Source of the DNA: Allodiplogaster sudhausi
Lineage: Eukaryota > Nematoda > Chromadorea > Rhabditida > Diplogasteridae
Assembly: GCA_945643635.1 (NCBI GenBank)
Contig: CALZFC010000298.1
Span: 62,001 to 126,000, forward strand
Direction of reading: 5' to 3'
DNA: 64,000 bases
Shown here one piece after another: positions 23,070-38,962 of this stretch; positions within the stretch are counted from its first letter, which is position 1; each line of letters begins with the position of its first letter. Both the position numbers and the translations under genes were made by a program. The notes beneath the pieces are model-generated. The model was not told the origin of the DNA, did not search any database, and saw only the letters and a list, made by a program, of their open reading frames with translations.

Positions 23070-24612
23070 CCCTCTCCTGCTCTCTGCCTCTCTCTCTCAT
23101 TCTCTGTCTCTCATTCTCTCTGCCTCTCTCTCTCATTCTCTGTCTCTCATTCTCTCTGCCTCTCTCTCTCATTCTCTGTCTCTCATTCTCTCTGCCTCTC
23201 TCTCTCATTCTCTGTCTCTCATTCTCTCTGCCTCTCTCTCTCATTCTCTGTCTCTCATTCTCTCTGCCTCTCTCTCTCTCATTCTCTGTCTCTCATTCTC
23301 TCTGCCTCTCTCTCTCATTCTCTGTCTCTCATTCTCTCTGCCTCTCTCTCTCATTCTCTGTCTCTCATTCTCTCTGCCTCTCTCTCTCATTCTCTGTCTC
23401 TCATTCTCTCTGCCTCTCTCTCTCTCTCATTCTCTGTCTCTCATTCTCTCTGCCTCTCTCTCTCTCATTCTCTGTCTCTCATTCTCTCTGCCTCTCTCTC
23501 TCTCATTCTCTCTGCCTCTCTCTCTCTCATTCTCTGTCTCTCATTCTCTCTGCCTCTCTCTCTCTCATTCTCTGTCTCTCATTCTCTCTGCCTCTCTCTC
23601 TCTCATTCTCTGTCTCTCATTCTCTCTGCCTCTCTCTCTCTCATTCTCTGTCTCTCATTCTCTCTGCCTCTCTCTCTCTCATTCTCTGTCTCTCATTCTC
23701 TCTGCCTCTCTCTCTCATTCTCTGTCTCTCATTCTCTCTGCCTCTCTCTCTCATTCTCTGTCTCTCATTCTCTCTGCCTCTCTCTCTCTCATTCTCTGTC
23801 TCTCATTCTCTCTGCCTCTCTCTCTCTCATTCTCTGTCTCTCATTCTCTCTGCCTCTCTCTCTCTCATTCTCTGTCTCTCATTCTCTCTGCCTCTCTCTC
23901 TCTCATTCTCTCTGCCTCTCTCTCTCTCATTCTCTGTCTCTCATTCTCTCTGCCTCTCTCTCTCTCATTCTCTGTCTCTCATTCTCTCTGCCTCTCTCTC
24001 TCTCATTCTCTGTCTCTCATTCTCTCTGCCTCTCTCTCTCTCATTCTCTGTCTCTCATTCTCTCTGCCTCTCTCTCTCTCATTCTCTGTCTCTCATTCTC
24101 TCTGCCTCTCTCTCTCATTCTCTGTCTCTCATTCTCTCTGCCTCTCTCTCTCATTCTCTGTCTCTCATTCTCTCTGCCTCTCTCTCTCTCATTCTCTGTC
24201 TCTCATTCTCTCTGCCTCTCTCTCTCTCATTCTCTGTCTCTCATTCTCTCTGCCTCTCTCTCTCTCATTCTCTGTCTCTCATTCTCTCTGCCTCTCTCTC
24301 TCTCATTCTCTGTCTCTCATTCTCTCTGCCTCTCTCTCTTTCATTCTCTGTCTCTCATTCTCTCTGCCTCTCTCTCTCTCATTCTCTGTCTCTCATTCTC
24401 TCTGCCTCTCTCTCTCATTCTCTGTCTCTCATTCTCTCTGCCTCTCTCTCTCTCTCATTCTCTGTCTCTCATTCTCTCTGCCTCTCTCTCTCTCATTCTC
24501 TGTCTCTCATTCTCTCTGACTCTCTCTCTCTCTCATTCTCTGTCTCTCATTCTCTCTGCCTCTCTCTCTCTCATTCTCTGTCTCTCATTCTCTCTGACTC
24601 TCTCTCTCCCCT
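23070..24612. repeat. 1.5-kb minisatellite of 34/36-bp units with 400-bp higher-order period
   Basis: The unit TCTCTCTCATTCTCTGTCTC / TCATTCTCTCTGCC is 34 bases, or 36 when one more CT is present, and repeats about 43 times. A shortened unit lacking the CTGTCTCTCATT part occurs at both about 23495 and 23895. The sequence 23481-23880 matches 23881-24280 in unit order, so the array contains a 400-base block duplication. The 552-codon Leu/Ser/His open frame across it is an artefact. Confidence 0.9.
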
Positions 24613-24879
24613 CTATCTATTTGTTGTCAGTCTACCTCTCCTTAAAATAGCCTAGTCTTGTTTTTTGGAATGCTCTACGCCGTTCCTCCGCCAGTCTCGC
24701 GTGTTCATTGTAGACTCGTCTTTCGTTCCCTTTGGGGGGGGGGGGGGGGAGATGGGTGGCTTATGTCTCTCTCAGTCCGCCAGAAACAGATACTCAACGA
24801 AAGAAGACGCATATATGTATGTTGAAAACCGGACAGAGAAGAATATTGTTCACCATCAGGAATTTATTTATAAGTTTTC

Positions 24880-25175
24880 TTTAAAGGAACCATGCACTGA
24901 ATGATTCTACATTATGAGCATTTTGAACGATCGCTCTCAAATTTGGCCCTTCTGCTGACCAGACAGCGTCCGAAATAGGAGGGTGGCTAACAGAAAAAAA
25001 AGAAAAATTTTTGGCCAAGCCATATTCTGCATGCTGTAACTTTGTACCAAGTGGACAAAAATTATTCCAAGTTTCTTGAAATCTTGAAGTCTTGAAGTTG
25101 AAGTTTTAGACAGATGCGAATAGATCCACGTTCATAAAATCATACATTAATTAATGAGTGAACTGCTCCTTTAAA
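24880..25175. mobile_element. Short MITE, family with TTTAAAGGA ends, copy 2
   Basis: Starts TTTAAAGGAACCATGCACTG and ends GTGAACTGCTCCTTTAAA, giving a clear short terminal inverted repeat. It aligns with the copy at 9838-10114, with a small duplication near 25080 (CTTGAAGTCTTGAAG). Confidence 0.75.
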
Positions 25176-25619
25176 ACCACGTAAAATAGGAAGAGAAGTC
25201 TATCTGACCGATGCTGGGCAGGCTGGCGGCGCGGAAGGGCGCGAGGCCGCAGCCGATGCGCACGACCGGCACGAAGGCAGCCGCCGCCGCCACCGCTGCC
25301 ATCGACGGAGCCTCGCCGCTCTTCCGCCAGCCACACCGAGCCATCTCTAAGACAGTTTGTGCTTTGTCGCTTCATATTAGTTACTTCTCATATGCGAATA
25401 AAGTCTCTTCCTGTCATGTTTTTTTCACTCTTACAATAATTTTCTCATAGGTTTTCATTTTACGCCTTTCGTTGAGTTAAGAAAAGCCGGATTACTTATT
25501 TATGGCCAAGAAAAGGCAGTTTGTTCGGCGCCAAACTTTGAAGCTCCCTAGTCACACGGGGATGACCAGGACAACGGCAAGAAAAGGTGATAGATGGAGA
25601 GATGGAGGAAGTGAGAGAA

Positions 25620-25654
<35 letters not shown>

Positions 25655-25921
25655 GATAGAGATGAAAAGTATGGCAAAGACATAAAAAGAGCTACGAGAG
25701 CAAATGGTGAATAAGAGAGGGATAGTCGAATTGAACTGATAAATACATAGAACAGCACAAGTGCAACGGGTGAACGGAACGTGGAAAAAGAAAACCAAGT
25801 TATGAAAAATGATGAGACACTATGCGAACAATATTATTATGAAAGTGATCTTATTGTTATCTGATTCCATGGCTCTCTCTAGCTCTTTCCTTTACTCTTT
25901 TTCGCGTTCTTTCTATAATCT

Positions 25922-25955
<34 letters not shown>

Positions 25956-27849
25956 TCCCTTTTCTCGCTTTCTCATCGTCAACCCCAAGAAATAGCTTCA
26001 ACAACCATAGTCCACTTGGGCAGATGGCCAAATGAAGAAAAGGGTCATCGTCAGCGAAATGACGACGATGAACTGGGATGAGAGAAGGCGTGGAGGGGTG
26101 GGAGGAGAGGTGGGGGGGGGATGAAATGGGAAGGGGTTAGAGAAGGGAGTTAGGAGGAAGAGTAAGAAGGGAAAGAAACAAAGGAAGCAGTTAGTGAGAC
26201 AGGGGGAAAGTGCACCTAAAGAAATGAAAAAAGAGGGAAGAGCGAGAGATGGAGAGGGAAAGAGAGGAAAAGATACAATGAGAATGAGAGAATGAGTAGA
26301 GAGAGAGAAATTAAGAGAGAGAGGGAGAGAGAGAGAGAGAGAGAGAGAAGGAAAGATAGAGAATTATCAAGAAAAGGAGAGACGGACAGGAAAAAGACAG
26401 AAATAGATTGAGAGAAATCTTGAGAGAGAAGGAGAGAAAGAGACGAAAAGAGAGAAAGAGAGAACCCTAAGGCATCCCCACCCCGCACACCGGAGATGAC
26501 TTGGCTGCGAGTGGCAGAGCTGGCTGATGAGACGGAAACTCCTCTCTGCACACACAAAATCATTTGTTTCTTTTTACTCTAACTCTCCCTCTCTCTCCCT
26601 CCCTCTCTCTTCCTCCCTCTCTCTCCCTCCTTCTCTCTCCCTCACTCTCTCTCTCTCTCCCTTTCTCTCTTTGTCTCTATCTCAATCTTTCTCCTCCCTC
26701 TCTCTCTCTCCAGTGTCAAGTCGGAAATTCGGATTGCGGGGCTCGATTGGACTTTGCGGCAGATGCGGAACCTTATCCCATGTGGGCCGCTGCGTGCGGA
26801 AAGGCTGAGGTGGAAGAAGTGGAAGAGGAGAACCACGAGGAGGTCCGAGTCGCAGCATGCAAAGAGGAGGAAGAGACCGAGTTAGCTGCCTCTGGAGCCC
26901 CCAGCTGCTGATGGCTACTCCGGTCAACACGATTACCTCGATCTCACGGAGTAGCTTTACCTCGCTAATTTCTCTCTCTCTCTCCTCTCTTTCTCTCTCT
27001 CTCTCTACAGTCTCTCTTATTTAGTCCACTGTCATATTCCTCTCTCTACTCTGCATGTTCCCTGTCTCTCCTTTTCTGGCTGTCTTAGCTGTCAAGCATT
27101 CACGCATTAATCAGCCTAAATTCCGAACCATCCATCCATTTGTCCATTTGAAGCGCTTTAAATAAGACTTTAAGCAGATAACTGCAGTGTCTCTTTAGTT
27201 TCAGTGGAATTAAACTGTCCTGAAGCCACTCTTCCTTGATGCCACTCTGAGTTGGCAACAAATGCATTGGTCGTTTTCTTTCCTGAGCTGTTTTCCTTAG
27301 CTGTTATTCTCGCATATATATTTTCGTTTTTTTTTTCTTTTACCATTCCACTTCAATTTGAAAAAAAAAACAACTTCCTTGGTTTCTTTTGTTATAACAT
27401 CGTATTATTTCTGATATCTTTACAGTAAGCGTTGTTCATGAGTGACCTGTTGATGTGTAATTAGGTTGCTGGTTGGTGACTCTTTGTGAAACGTCTTTCC
27501 GAGTGCCTTAGTTGTTAGTTGTCTTTTTCTCAGTCCCCCCTACAAGATTAACGCTCTTTCTCAAGCATCTCTTTCTTTTTCAATATCACGTTTCACTTTC
27601 TCACATGTTCAGTTTTTTCAAGACTCAGATGGTTGACATGGATTAGCATCTGACTGGTGAGAGAACTGAAAATGCCTGATGATCATTGTGCTAACACGGT
27701 GACGACCCCTCTCTTCCAGGTAGGGAAATTCCATGTTTGATAAGGGTGGCTCGCCCCTTCCTTATTTTTTGATGTCTCCCAATTAGCTACTCGAACAGTG
27801 CTGACACGGCAAGAAGACAGATTAAATATTGTGACCATAAATTTATGAG
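25176..27849. other. Region with isolated exon-like pieces, gene not established
   Basis: A GC-rich piece at about 25345-25210 (-; SMAAVAAAAAFVPVVRIGCG) ends at ATCG|GTCAGA. Another at 26712-26910 (+; CGARLDFAADAEPYPMWAA, then a Glu-rich tail to TGA) follows a (CT)nCAG acceptor-like sequence. They are on opposite strands and I recognise neither product. Repeats: (GA)n 25612-25665 and 26215-26470, (CT)n 26580-26715 and 26969-27010, (CA)n near 25939-25956. Confidence 0.3.
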
Positions 27850-28048
27850 TTTTTTTTTCAGTTTGAAGCGTTAGCGATACTTATAAGCACTTCAAGTGAG
27901 AAATTGAGTTCATCTTCCGAAGAGATTGCCACCCTGGCCAGGCACGAACTCTGAAAGTATTAGAAGAGTTCAGAATGCGGACTTGAACCTTGGCCTTGCT
28001 AATGGCTTCTTTGATGTTTACGACTAGGCCATCCTCTCGCCACAATGA
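27850..28048 (-). mobile_element. tRNA-derived SINE
   Basis: On the - strand: A-box TGGCCTAGTCG (28031-28021) and B-box GGTTCAAGTCC (27989-27979), about 52 bases apart as in tRNA genes. A tRNA-unrelated body follows and ends in an A-run (27858-27850). The A-box, B-box and A-tail order is the SINE signature. No flanking target duplication was found. Confidence 0.65.
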
Positions 28049-28072
28049 CGAAAAAGTAAACTGACGCTTGAG

Positions 28073-28336
28073 CATGTTGTTGAAATCGGGAAGGCCGGCC
28101 GCTCCGTTGGCTCCGGCGTTCGCTCCTGGCAGCGTCAGTTCTTAAAACCGTTAGTCTTTAATGGTTTAAAGAAATAATTCTGTGAAAGTGTTTGTTATGA
28201 CTTCAGATACATAAGAGTGCAGATATGAAATGTCGTGGAGCTGACTGGAGAAGTCTGGAATGAGGTTGGGGAGCTGTGCGATGGAGAGAGCGACGAGGCA
28301 CGAGAGGAAGACGAGCACAGCGGAGATCGACGGCAT
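28073..28336 (-). CDS. Small putative secreted protein, partial
   Basis: The ATG at 28336 opens MPSISAVLVFLSCLVALSIA, a good signal peptide, followed by QLPNLIPDFSSQ. A second piece (about 28145-28073) reads LTLPGANAGANGAAGLPDFN and NMLKRQ. One in-frame join (TCC A|GTCAGC to AAG|AACTG) gives a short Pro/Gly/Asn-rich secreted chain. I do not recognise a family. The 3' part runs into the SINE at 28048, so the end of the gene is unknown. Confidence 0.35.
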
Positions 28337-28348
28337 TTCTTTCACTTC

Positions 28349-28664
28349 TATCAACAAGGGAATCTTTCCCTTTTTCTTCTTCATTAAAATTTTCCCGAAA
28401 AAATATTTAAGAAATACTCCTAGCATATATTTTTCCAAGAGTGAATATAAAATAGCGTGCCAGACGAAAAAAGTAATTGAAAAGAAGGAAAAGAGTGCCA
28501 GCTTCAGGCGGTTTTCAAAGTTACTTAAATATCGGTAGTGAATTGCAATGTCGTGGTGGAAAGCAACAATGAAGGAAAATGAGAGATCTGATTTAGTCAA
28601 GTAAAATCTTTTATGAAGTGACATTTCTTTAAGTTACATTGTCGACAAGATTGAGAGGGAGAGC

Positions 28665-28696
<32 letters not shown>

Positions 28697-28973
28697 AATG
28701 TTCCAACAATTTGCCAAAACAAGCCGAAAAATGAAGGAATGGGAAGAAGCACAAGCAAAAGAGTATCACATATACAGGAATTACATCTTACAATCGAAAG
28801 AAGAAGTGAAAATGGGACAACGGTTTTAGAGCGAAAGTTAGAAGAGAAAGACTACCTTGACGAAACTACTCGGTAATCTGGCCAGATTCCAGCATATGTA
28901 TCACTTGCCCGAGAGTGGAACCGTTCACTATCCTCTGTTCAGTTCGCTTTGGAGTTACTTCTTTGCTCTCTGT

Positions 28974-29015
<42 letters not shown>

Positions 29016-30149
29016 CTCTCTGTATCTCTCTTTCCCTTTCTCTTTTTTCTTTCGCTCTCTCTCCTTCTCTCTCTCATTTTCTCTCGCTCTCTCTCATTTT
29101 CTCTCAGTCCCTCTCTCTTCGTCTCTCTCCTTCCCTTTCTTCTCATTTTCTCTCGCTCTCTCTCTTTGTCTCTCTCTTCTGTCTCTCCCTCTCTCGTTCT
29201 CTCTTTTCTCTCTTGCCTTCATTATACATACAGTCATTACCCGTCACACTCCGTGAAACATACGAATTGGGAAAAATGATAGTGACCATCAATCTTTTGT
29301 TTTGATGGTTTATGAATATATCCACGTCATTTCAAGGGGCCTCTCTGCAGCCGTTTCACGGAAGCAACGCCATATCACTTCCGAATATTGAAAATCGTCT
29401 CTAAAAGAAGAAAAATGGAAATAAAACGGTTTTTTTAAATTCCCCAAACGAACTGTTCCACTAAAAAAGTCACCGATTACGCGCGGACGGTTGGCATTGA
29501 GGAGACTTGTCATTTTTGGCTCTTTACATTTTGAAATTTTTGAGACTTGAACCTCTTCACTCACGCAGTCAGACGTCTCTCCTCTCCCTTGTCCCAAACA
29601 TTTACCATGTTTGAATCCATCTATCCACAGCTTTGTTCTTGTTCTCAAGAGTGTGACCGTGCGGAGGAGTATCTTTGGTTCCACCAGTTGTTCACCCACT
29701 GATGTACCTTCTCCCTCCAAGTCTACTGCTTCCATTTCATTCACCACTTCCTTCCAAACATCTTCATTCCCTTTTCTCCTTCTGTTTTCATCTCCCTCAA
29801 AAATTAAACATTTCCCCAGTTCTTCCTACTAACTTTGGTAGAAGCAAACTTACTCTTAAGTTCTATATATTCCTCCTTTAAAGGCTGGTGGTGTGACATG
29901 AAAGAGTTTTCAGATGCACACTTCATCTCCATAAAAGAATAAATTAATCGCATACACAATGACCATTTGAAGTGTGCAGTAGATTCTCACTACGAATGCA
30001 ATGGCAAGGGCATCCACTATTTGTAGAAAGTACACGGATAAAACGAATGCAGACAGTTCAAGCCATAACCTTCTCAAATTTTGCACTCGATAAAAAAAGA
30101 CGGGAATTCAAATTCAGAAAGGATTGATTGGGTATGACTCGATCTTCCT
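28349..30149. other. Intergenic DNA with CT block and one unexplained open frame
   Basis: (GA)n at 28650-28700 and (CT)n at 28975-29220. An open - strand frame of 145 codons (29747-29310) is not low-complexity (for example SEEVQVSKISKCKEPKMTSL and GDFFSGTVRLGNLKKPFYFH), but I recognise no family and see no splice or start evidence. It may be a transposon relic. Confidence 0.3.
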
Positions 30150-34006
<3,857 letters not shown>

Positions 34007-35195
34007 CCCGTGTTCGATCCACACGAACAGATGCCGCGGAAAGGACAACAATTACAAAGTACAATTGTTCAGTTGATACACAAGACAAAAGAAACTGTAA
34101 ATGAATACTTTCGACAGCCAAGAGATGTTATTACTCCCGCAGTAAACCTCCTCTACGGGTACCAAGCACATGCTTCGAAAGAAATGGAAATGACGCCGCG
34201 CCAGAGGCCAAAGGGCGCTGCTACAAAGTCCGTAGTACGTGATGCTCTCGCCGTCTGCTCACTCTCACACTTCCTCTCTATCTCGACGCGCCTGCCGCCT
34301 GCTTCGTCACAATCATTCCCAAACCTCTCTCCATCTTGCATGCTTGACACTCGCAGGAATCCAGGAAGGGAGAGAACAAGAGAAGATGAGATAGTGATCG
34401 AGAGAAAGAAAGATGAAAAGAGGGTTGAAAAGGAGAAAAGGAAGGAAAGAACAATGGCCCAGACGGAAGAGACAACGAAATAGAACAATCAGCAAGACCC
34501 AACACGTGTTCAGCGAAGGTAGAGATTCCCCTGAGAATAGTTTAACCTTTGGCACAATTCGACAACTCCATTGAACAATCAGAGCTTCATTTCATTCCGA
34601 TCTAACGTGAAGAGGATAACACAACATAACAGATATTGGCAACGATGACTTCCTCAGACGATCAACCGTGGAAACATAGAATAAGACAGATTAAACTGTA
34701 GCCAAATGGGCAACAATGACGAATTACTCCAAGCACTCAAAATAGAAGATAAATAAAATATCATTTAAACAATATCCGGATGGAATGAGTATCAAAATCA
34801 ATTGACGACAAGATATAATGGACACCCACTTCGAAACGGGAGGGGGGAGGGAATGGCTGAAATAAAACACACTTCACTCACCGATTGGCTCTTCGACTAT
34901 AAAAACTTAAAAAAAAAAGTCTCGAGAGAGAGAGAGAGAACGATCTCCTCCGCTTCTGGAAGGTTAACAGTCCAGGGTTTAGGATACTTTCATGAGTAAA
35001 AATACGAGTCATCTTGAGCTGAAATGATGCCATTCCGAAAAAAAAGAACAATTTCAAGATAAAAAGGAATAGATAATTCGAACCATGGTTCGCAAAAAAA
35101 AAACAATGGTAAAACACATGTAACAAGGGAGGTTCGAGAATGCATTTCCCAAAGCTAGAAAAGGGCATGCATAACAACTGCATACCACACCATCC
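34007..35195. other. Intergenic between thiolase start and NudC stop
   Basis: I see no supported gene. Both neighbours are on the - strand, so this should hold the thiolase promoter and the NudC 3' end. A GA-rich stretch lies at about 34365-34460. Confidence 0.5.
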
Positions 35196-37270
35196 CTAGT
35201 TAAACTTGGCATTGGAGAAGTCCATCTCAGGATGCTGATCCATGAACTTCTTGAGGATATCCTGCTTCTTCTTCTCCTCCGAAGTGGGGAGGCCGAGTTC
35301 CTTCTGTCGCTGGTCGTGCATCATCTTCTCCACCATCTGCCGCGTTTCTCGTCCAGATCGGACAGCTTCGAGTTCTCGGGTTGCACCTGCAAAGGGAAAG
35401 AGCCAATCCATTGAAACTTACGCTTGTCAAATCTTACCTTCTTCGTGTTGAGCTCCGGATCTCCTTGAATGAGGAAATTCCACCACGTCATCTGATCGAC
35501 CTTCTCGACAGTCAGAGTCACTGTATTCCTATCGAGCGTCCACGTTGACGAATCGACTTTCACCTGCAATCATTCTTCATTTTCCTTCTAGAAATAAACT
35601 TGAACATTAATTAGGTTTTTTTGTCAAACCATTAAAATGCATCATAAATGTTTAAGATCAGAATATAAAGTCGATAGAAATACTAAATAAAAATTAGTTT
35701 TAATCACGACCTCAGCCTTGAGGTTGCCATCAATGATGAGCGGCTCGCCCTTCAGGCCGAGTCTCAGATGATTCTTCCGGACATCCACAATCAAATCGCG
35801 CCCACGGATGGAGAAATCGCCTTGATTGGGATTTGAATCTGGAATGCATTTACGTTCTTTAAATATACTCTTTGTTATTGAACAAAAATGTTTTGTCCAC
35901 CTCCACTTCGCTAAGAGTCTGGGTCCACGAGTACTTCTCGAGAGTACAGCCGTTGCCTTCAAATCAAATTAGATTAGAATATAAATAAAAACACGAAAGC
36001 ATTATAATAAAGAAAGAATAACCAGCATTCGGCTTGAGCTTTCCCTTGTCCTTTTCGTCTTCTTCTTCCTCTTCCTCCATCTTCTCCGTCTTCTTCTCAG
36101 CCGCCTTCTGCCTGACATCAAATTTGTAATTGGTTCAACCATCAGATTGAAGTAAGCATGATAGAATTTTTATTTCTGGCGTAGTAAACTTATAAAGATT
36201 AAGTCACATTGTCGTTTCTTCACCAAATCGTAAAATTAAATTTGGTTCCTTTTCCGATACGAGAGCTGGTAAGAGGCCGGCCCGTTGGCCTGTTGGTCCA
36301 GGCCAGATTTAACTGGCCCGTCCAAGGAATGTTCGATGAGGTCAAAAGATTTTAGATTTCACAGCAGAGTTCTCGAAAATATTATCAATTTTCATTTAGC
36401 ATGGACATTAAACCACTTGTTCAAAACAATTATACGCCTTGGAGGAGCTTAAAATTTCTGCCTCCCCCACGCCTACGTCGTAGAAAATAGGCTAGAAATT
36501 TTTTTAAGTGGTACATAAATCTTGGATCCCTCAACCATCCATGAATGCCTTATCGAAATTGACATCTTTAAAAAAATTAAGATTTCGATTACGAGAATCA
36601 AGACGGGTCAGCCAAGGCCTAAGATTCTAGGCTAGCGAAACTACGACCCTGGCCGGGCCGAGATTTCGGGTCAGGCGTAACCACATTTCCCCCTGACTTC
36701 CTCTCGAATTCCGCGGCCTCCTCTTCAGTCAACTCCTTGATCTCCGGTCCCGCCATCTGCTGGGCATTCTTCCTCAACTCCTCTGCTTCTTTCGCCTTTT
36801 CGGCTGCTCTTCTCTCCTCCAACTTCCTCGCCTGCTCCTCGCGTTGTCGTTTCTTCTCATCGGCGCCCTAGAATAAACACTGTAACAATTGTACGCTTTC
36901 AAAAGGTGTTTTTTTATCTGGACAAAGGAACGTATTATAATAAGAGAGGTATATGATTTATCAACTTTATTTCCATGTTATCACACATAGCATACGATGC
37001 AGAGCACAAAAGCCCGAGAATAAGAGAAAATAAAATATAACATGTCTTGAACAAGAATCTAAACTGGCTGACCTTGAATGCCTCCGCTCCATGCTTCTCG
37101 AACGCGCCCAATAACATGGCCTTGGCCTCATCCTTGCCCGCCCCAGTGTAGAAGTCGGTCTTGCGGGCGAGGAAGCCGAAGAGGACATCGAAGAGTTCGG
37201 GCACTCCGCCACTCAGCTGCTGCGCCAGCGACAGGAGGATCGAGTCGAAGCGAGTGTGATCGGTGGACAT
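35196..37270 (-). CDS. NUDC: NudC, nuclear migration / dynein-associated cochaperone, with two frame breaks
   Basis: NudC is a cytosolic CS-domain cochaperone linked to Hsp90 and dynein/LIS1. Exons: 37270-37073 (N-terminal domain, [19 protein letters not shown]), 36867-36682, 36107-36023 (acidic coiled-coil segment), 35956-35901, 35838-35711, 35563-35438, 35386-35196. The CS domain runs from WTQTLSEVE through [20 protein letters not shown] to [10 protein letters not shown]. The C-terminus [17 protein letters not shown] matches the family almost exactly. Two places lose one base: near 35816-35817, before FSIRGRD, and near 35349-35350, before [10 protein letters not shown]. With both repaired the gene is about 323 residues, close to human 331. 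Splice sites and everything else look functional, so an assembly error is likelier than a pseudogene. Confidence 0.93.
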
Positions 37271-38120
37271 CTCTGGTTACTGTAAGCAAGGGTACGGTAC
37301 AAGGGAAGCACAGGGAATAATGTTTAAATGCATGCCAAGATGGTATGATTGAAGACAAAAATATTAAAAAAAAAATATTCAGATACACACTCAGCAGAAT
37401 TCTTGCAGCTCGAACATTAGGAGCTTTAACACCACCACATTTTTTGCATTAAAAGATTGAAGTAGACTCGTTCATGCATAGTAAGCATAGCAGTGAAATA
37501 ATCAGCGCTCTCCCATGAGAGTAACTATAAGCGTAAGCAGAACACGAATATCCCGAAACAAAACCACATGCCAATGACAAATATTCATGCGCGAGACATC
37601 GTACGGAGATTAAACAGGAGCTACGCGATGACTAATATCAGAAGAGTCCAGAACTTTCTCCAAATTCTACGAATATTTGAGAGCCCTCGAAATACGATGA
37701 AGTGGGCGGCGCGTTACATCAAAGTAGCCGATGTAGATTAAACATATTAAACAATAAAAAAACAGAGAGCAGCGAACACCGAAAGACAAACGGCATGGTC
37801 AACACTTTCCCGAACAGACTGACTGAATCGCCAGAATTTGGACTACTACACATTGTCCATTTCGCACTTCTAAACTTATTTTATGGTAAACATAGTAAGT
37901 AAAGTGCGGGAAAGTTAATTTTAAAATTTCTACCCTACAGCTCTTTTTCAGCCCAGGCCTAGGTGTTGACTGCCGCGAGGCTTGGATTGGACAGTGCGTT
38001 TGCGATTAAATTTACGTTCCTAACTGTTCTGTATGCTTCATTATGTTGTAGACGTCCTTATTCTTCATCCTTTATCAAGCAACTCAATTATATTCTCGTT
38101 TATTATTTCTATTTATTCCA
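37271..38120. other. Intergenic upstream of NudC
   Basis: No supported gene. Upstream DNA of NudC, with no clear promoter motif. Confidence 0.4.
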
Positions 38121-38121
38121 G

Positions 38122-38659
38122 GTTCCCGACTTTTGTCAGCAGTTTCGGCGCATCCTCGAAGTGAACCACCCATCCAGCAGTTCTTCGTCAACGGCCATCG
38201 CAAGGCAAGCTCAGGGAAAGGTTCGAAGATGCACAACTCCCTCTCTCCCTCTCTTTCTTTCTCTCACTCTTTCTCTTTCTTTCTCTCACTCTTTCTCTTT
38301 CTCTCTCCTTCTGTATCTCTCTCTCTCTCTCTTCTCTCCCTCTCTCTCTTTCTTCTCTCCCTCTCTCTCTCTCTTTCTCTCACTCTTTCTCTTTCTTTCT
38401 CTCACTCTTTCTCTTTCTTTCTCTCACTCTTTCTCTTTCTTTCTCTCACTCTTTCTCTTTCTTTCTCTCACTCTTTCTCTTTCTTTCTCTCACTCTTTCT
38501 CTTTCTTTCTCTCACTCTTTCTCTTTCTTTCTCTCACTCTTTCTCTTTCTTTCTCTCACTCTTTCTCTTTCTTTCTCTCACTCTTTCTCTTTCTTTCTCT
38601 CACTCTTTCTCTTTCTTTCTCTCACTCTTTCTCTTTCTTTCTCCTTCTTTATGTCTCTT

Positions 38660-38726
<67 letters not shown>

Positions 38727-38731
38727 TTTCA

Positions 38732-38825
<94 letters not shown>

Positions 38826-38833
38826 TGTTTTCA

Positions 38834-38877
<44 letters not shown>

Positions 38878-38962
38878 CTCTTTTTCTCTCTTAATCTGTC
38901 TTTCTCTCGCTCTGCTCACCATTCTCTATCATCTCTGATTGCAGATAGTTATTCCAACGTAG
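38122..38962 (+). CDS. Two exon-like pieces of an unknown + strand gene, 3' end
   Basis: An exon at 38122-38220, bounded by TATTCCAG and AAAG|GTTCG, reads VPDFCQQFRRILEVNHPSSS and ends ARQAQGK in phase 0. A second short exon after GATTGCAG (38945-38962) adds IVIPT and a TAG stop in the same phase. The intron between them is the CT minisatellite. Upstream exons were not identified and I do not recognise the product. The agreement of phase and splice sites is the only support. Confidence 0.35.
38245..38905. repeat. 22-bp CT minisatellite followed by (CT)n
   Basis: From about 38265 to 38640 the 22-base unit TTTCTCTCACTCTTTCTCTT(TC) repeats about 16 times nearly perfectly. It passes into simple (CT)n with two copies of TTTGTTTTCACTC (about 38720 and 38825). 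Long Ser/Leu/Phe open frames here are artefacts. Confidence 0.85.

Noticed and set aside
22861..24519. 552-codon + strand open frame (Leu/Ser/His repeats)
   Set aside because: It is a translation of the 34/36-bp CT minisatellite; the frame changes meaning with each 2-base unit variant and there is no domain.
23070..24612. CRISPR-like spacing of repeats
   Set aside because: Units are contiguous with no unique spacers, and the genome is eukaryotic.
27979..28031. True tRNA gene
   Set aside because: A- and B-boxes are present but no cloverleaf, and an A-tailed SINE body follows.
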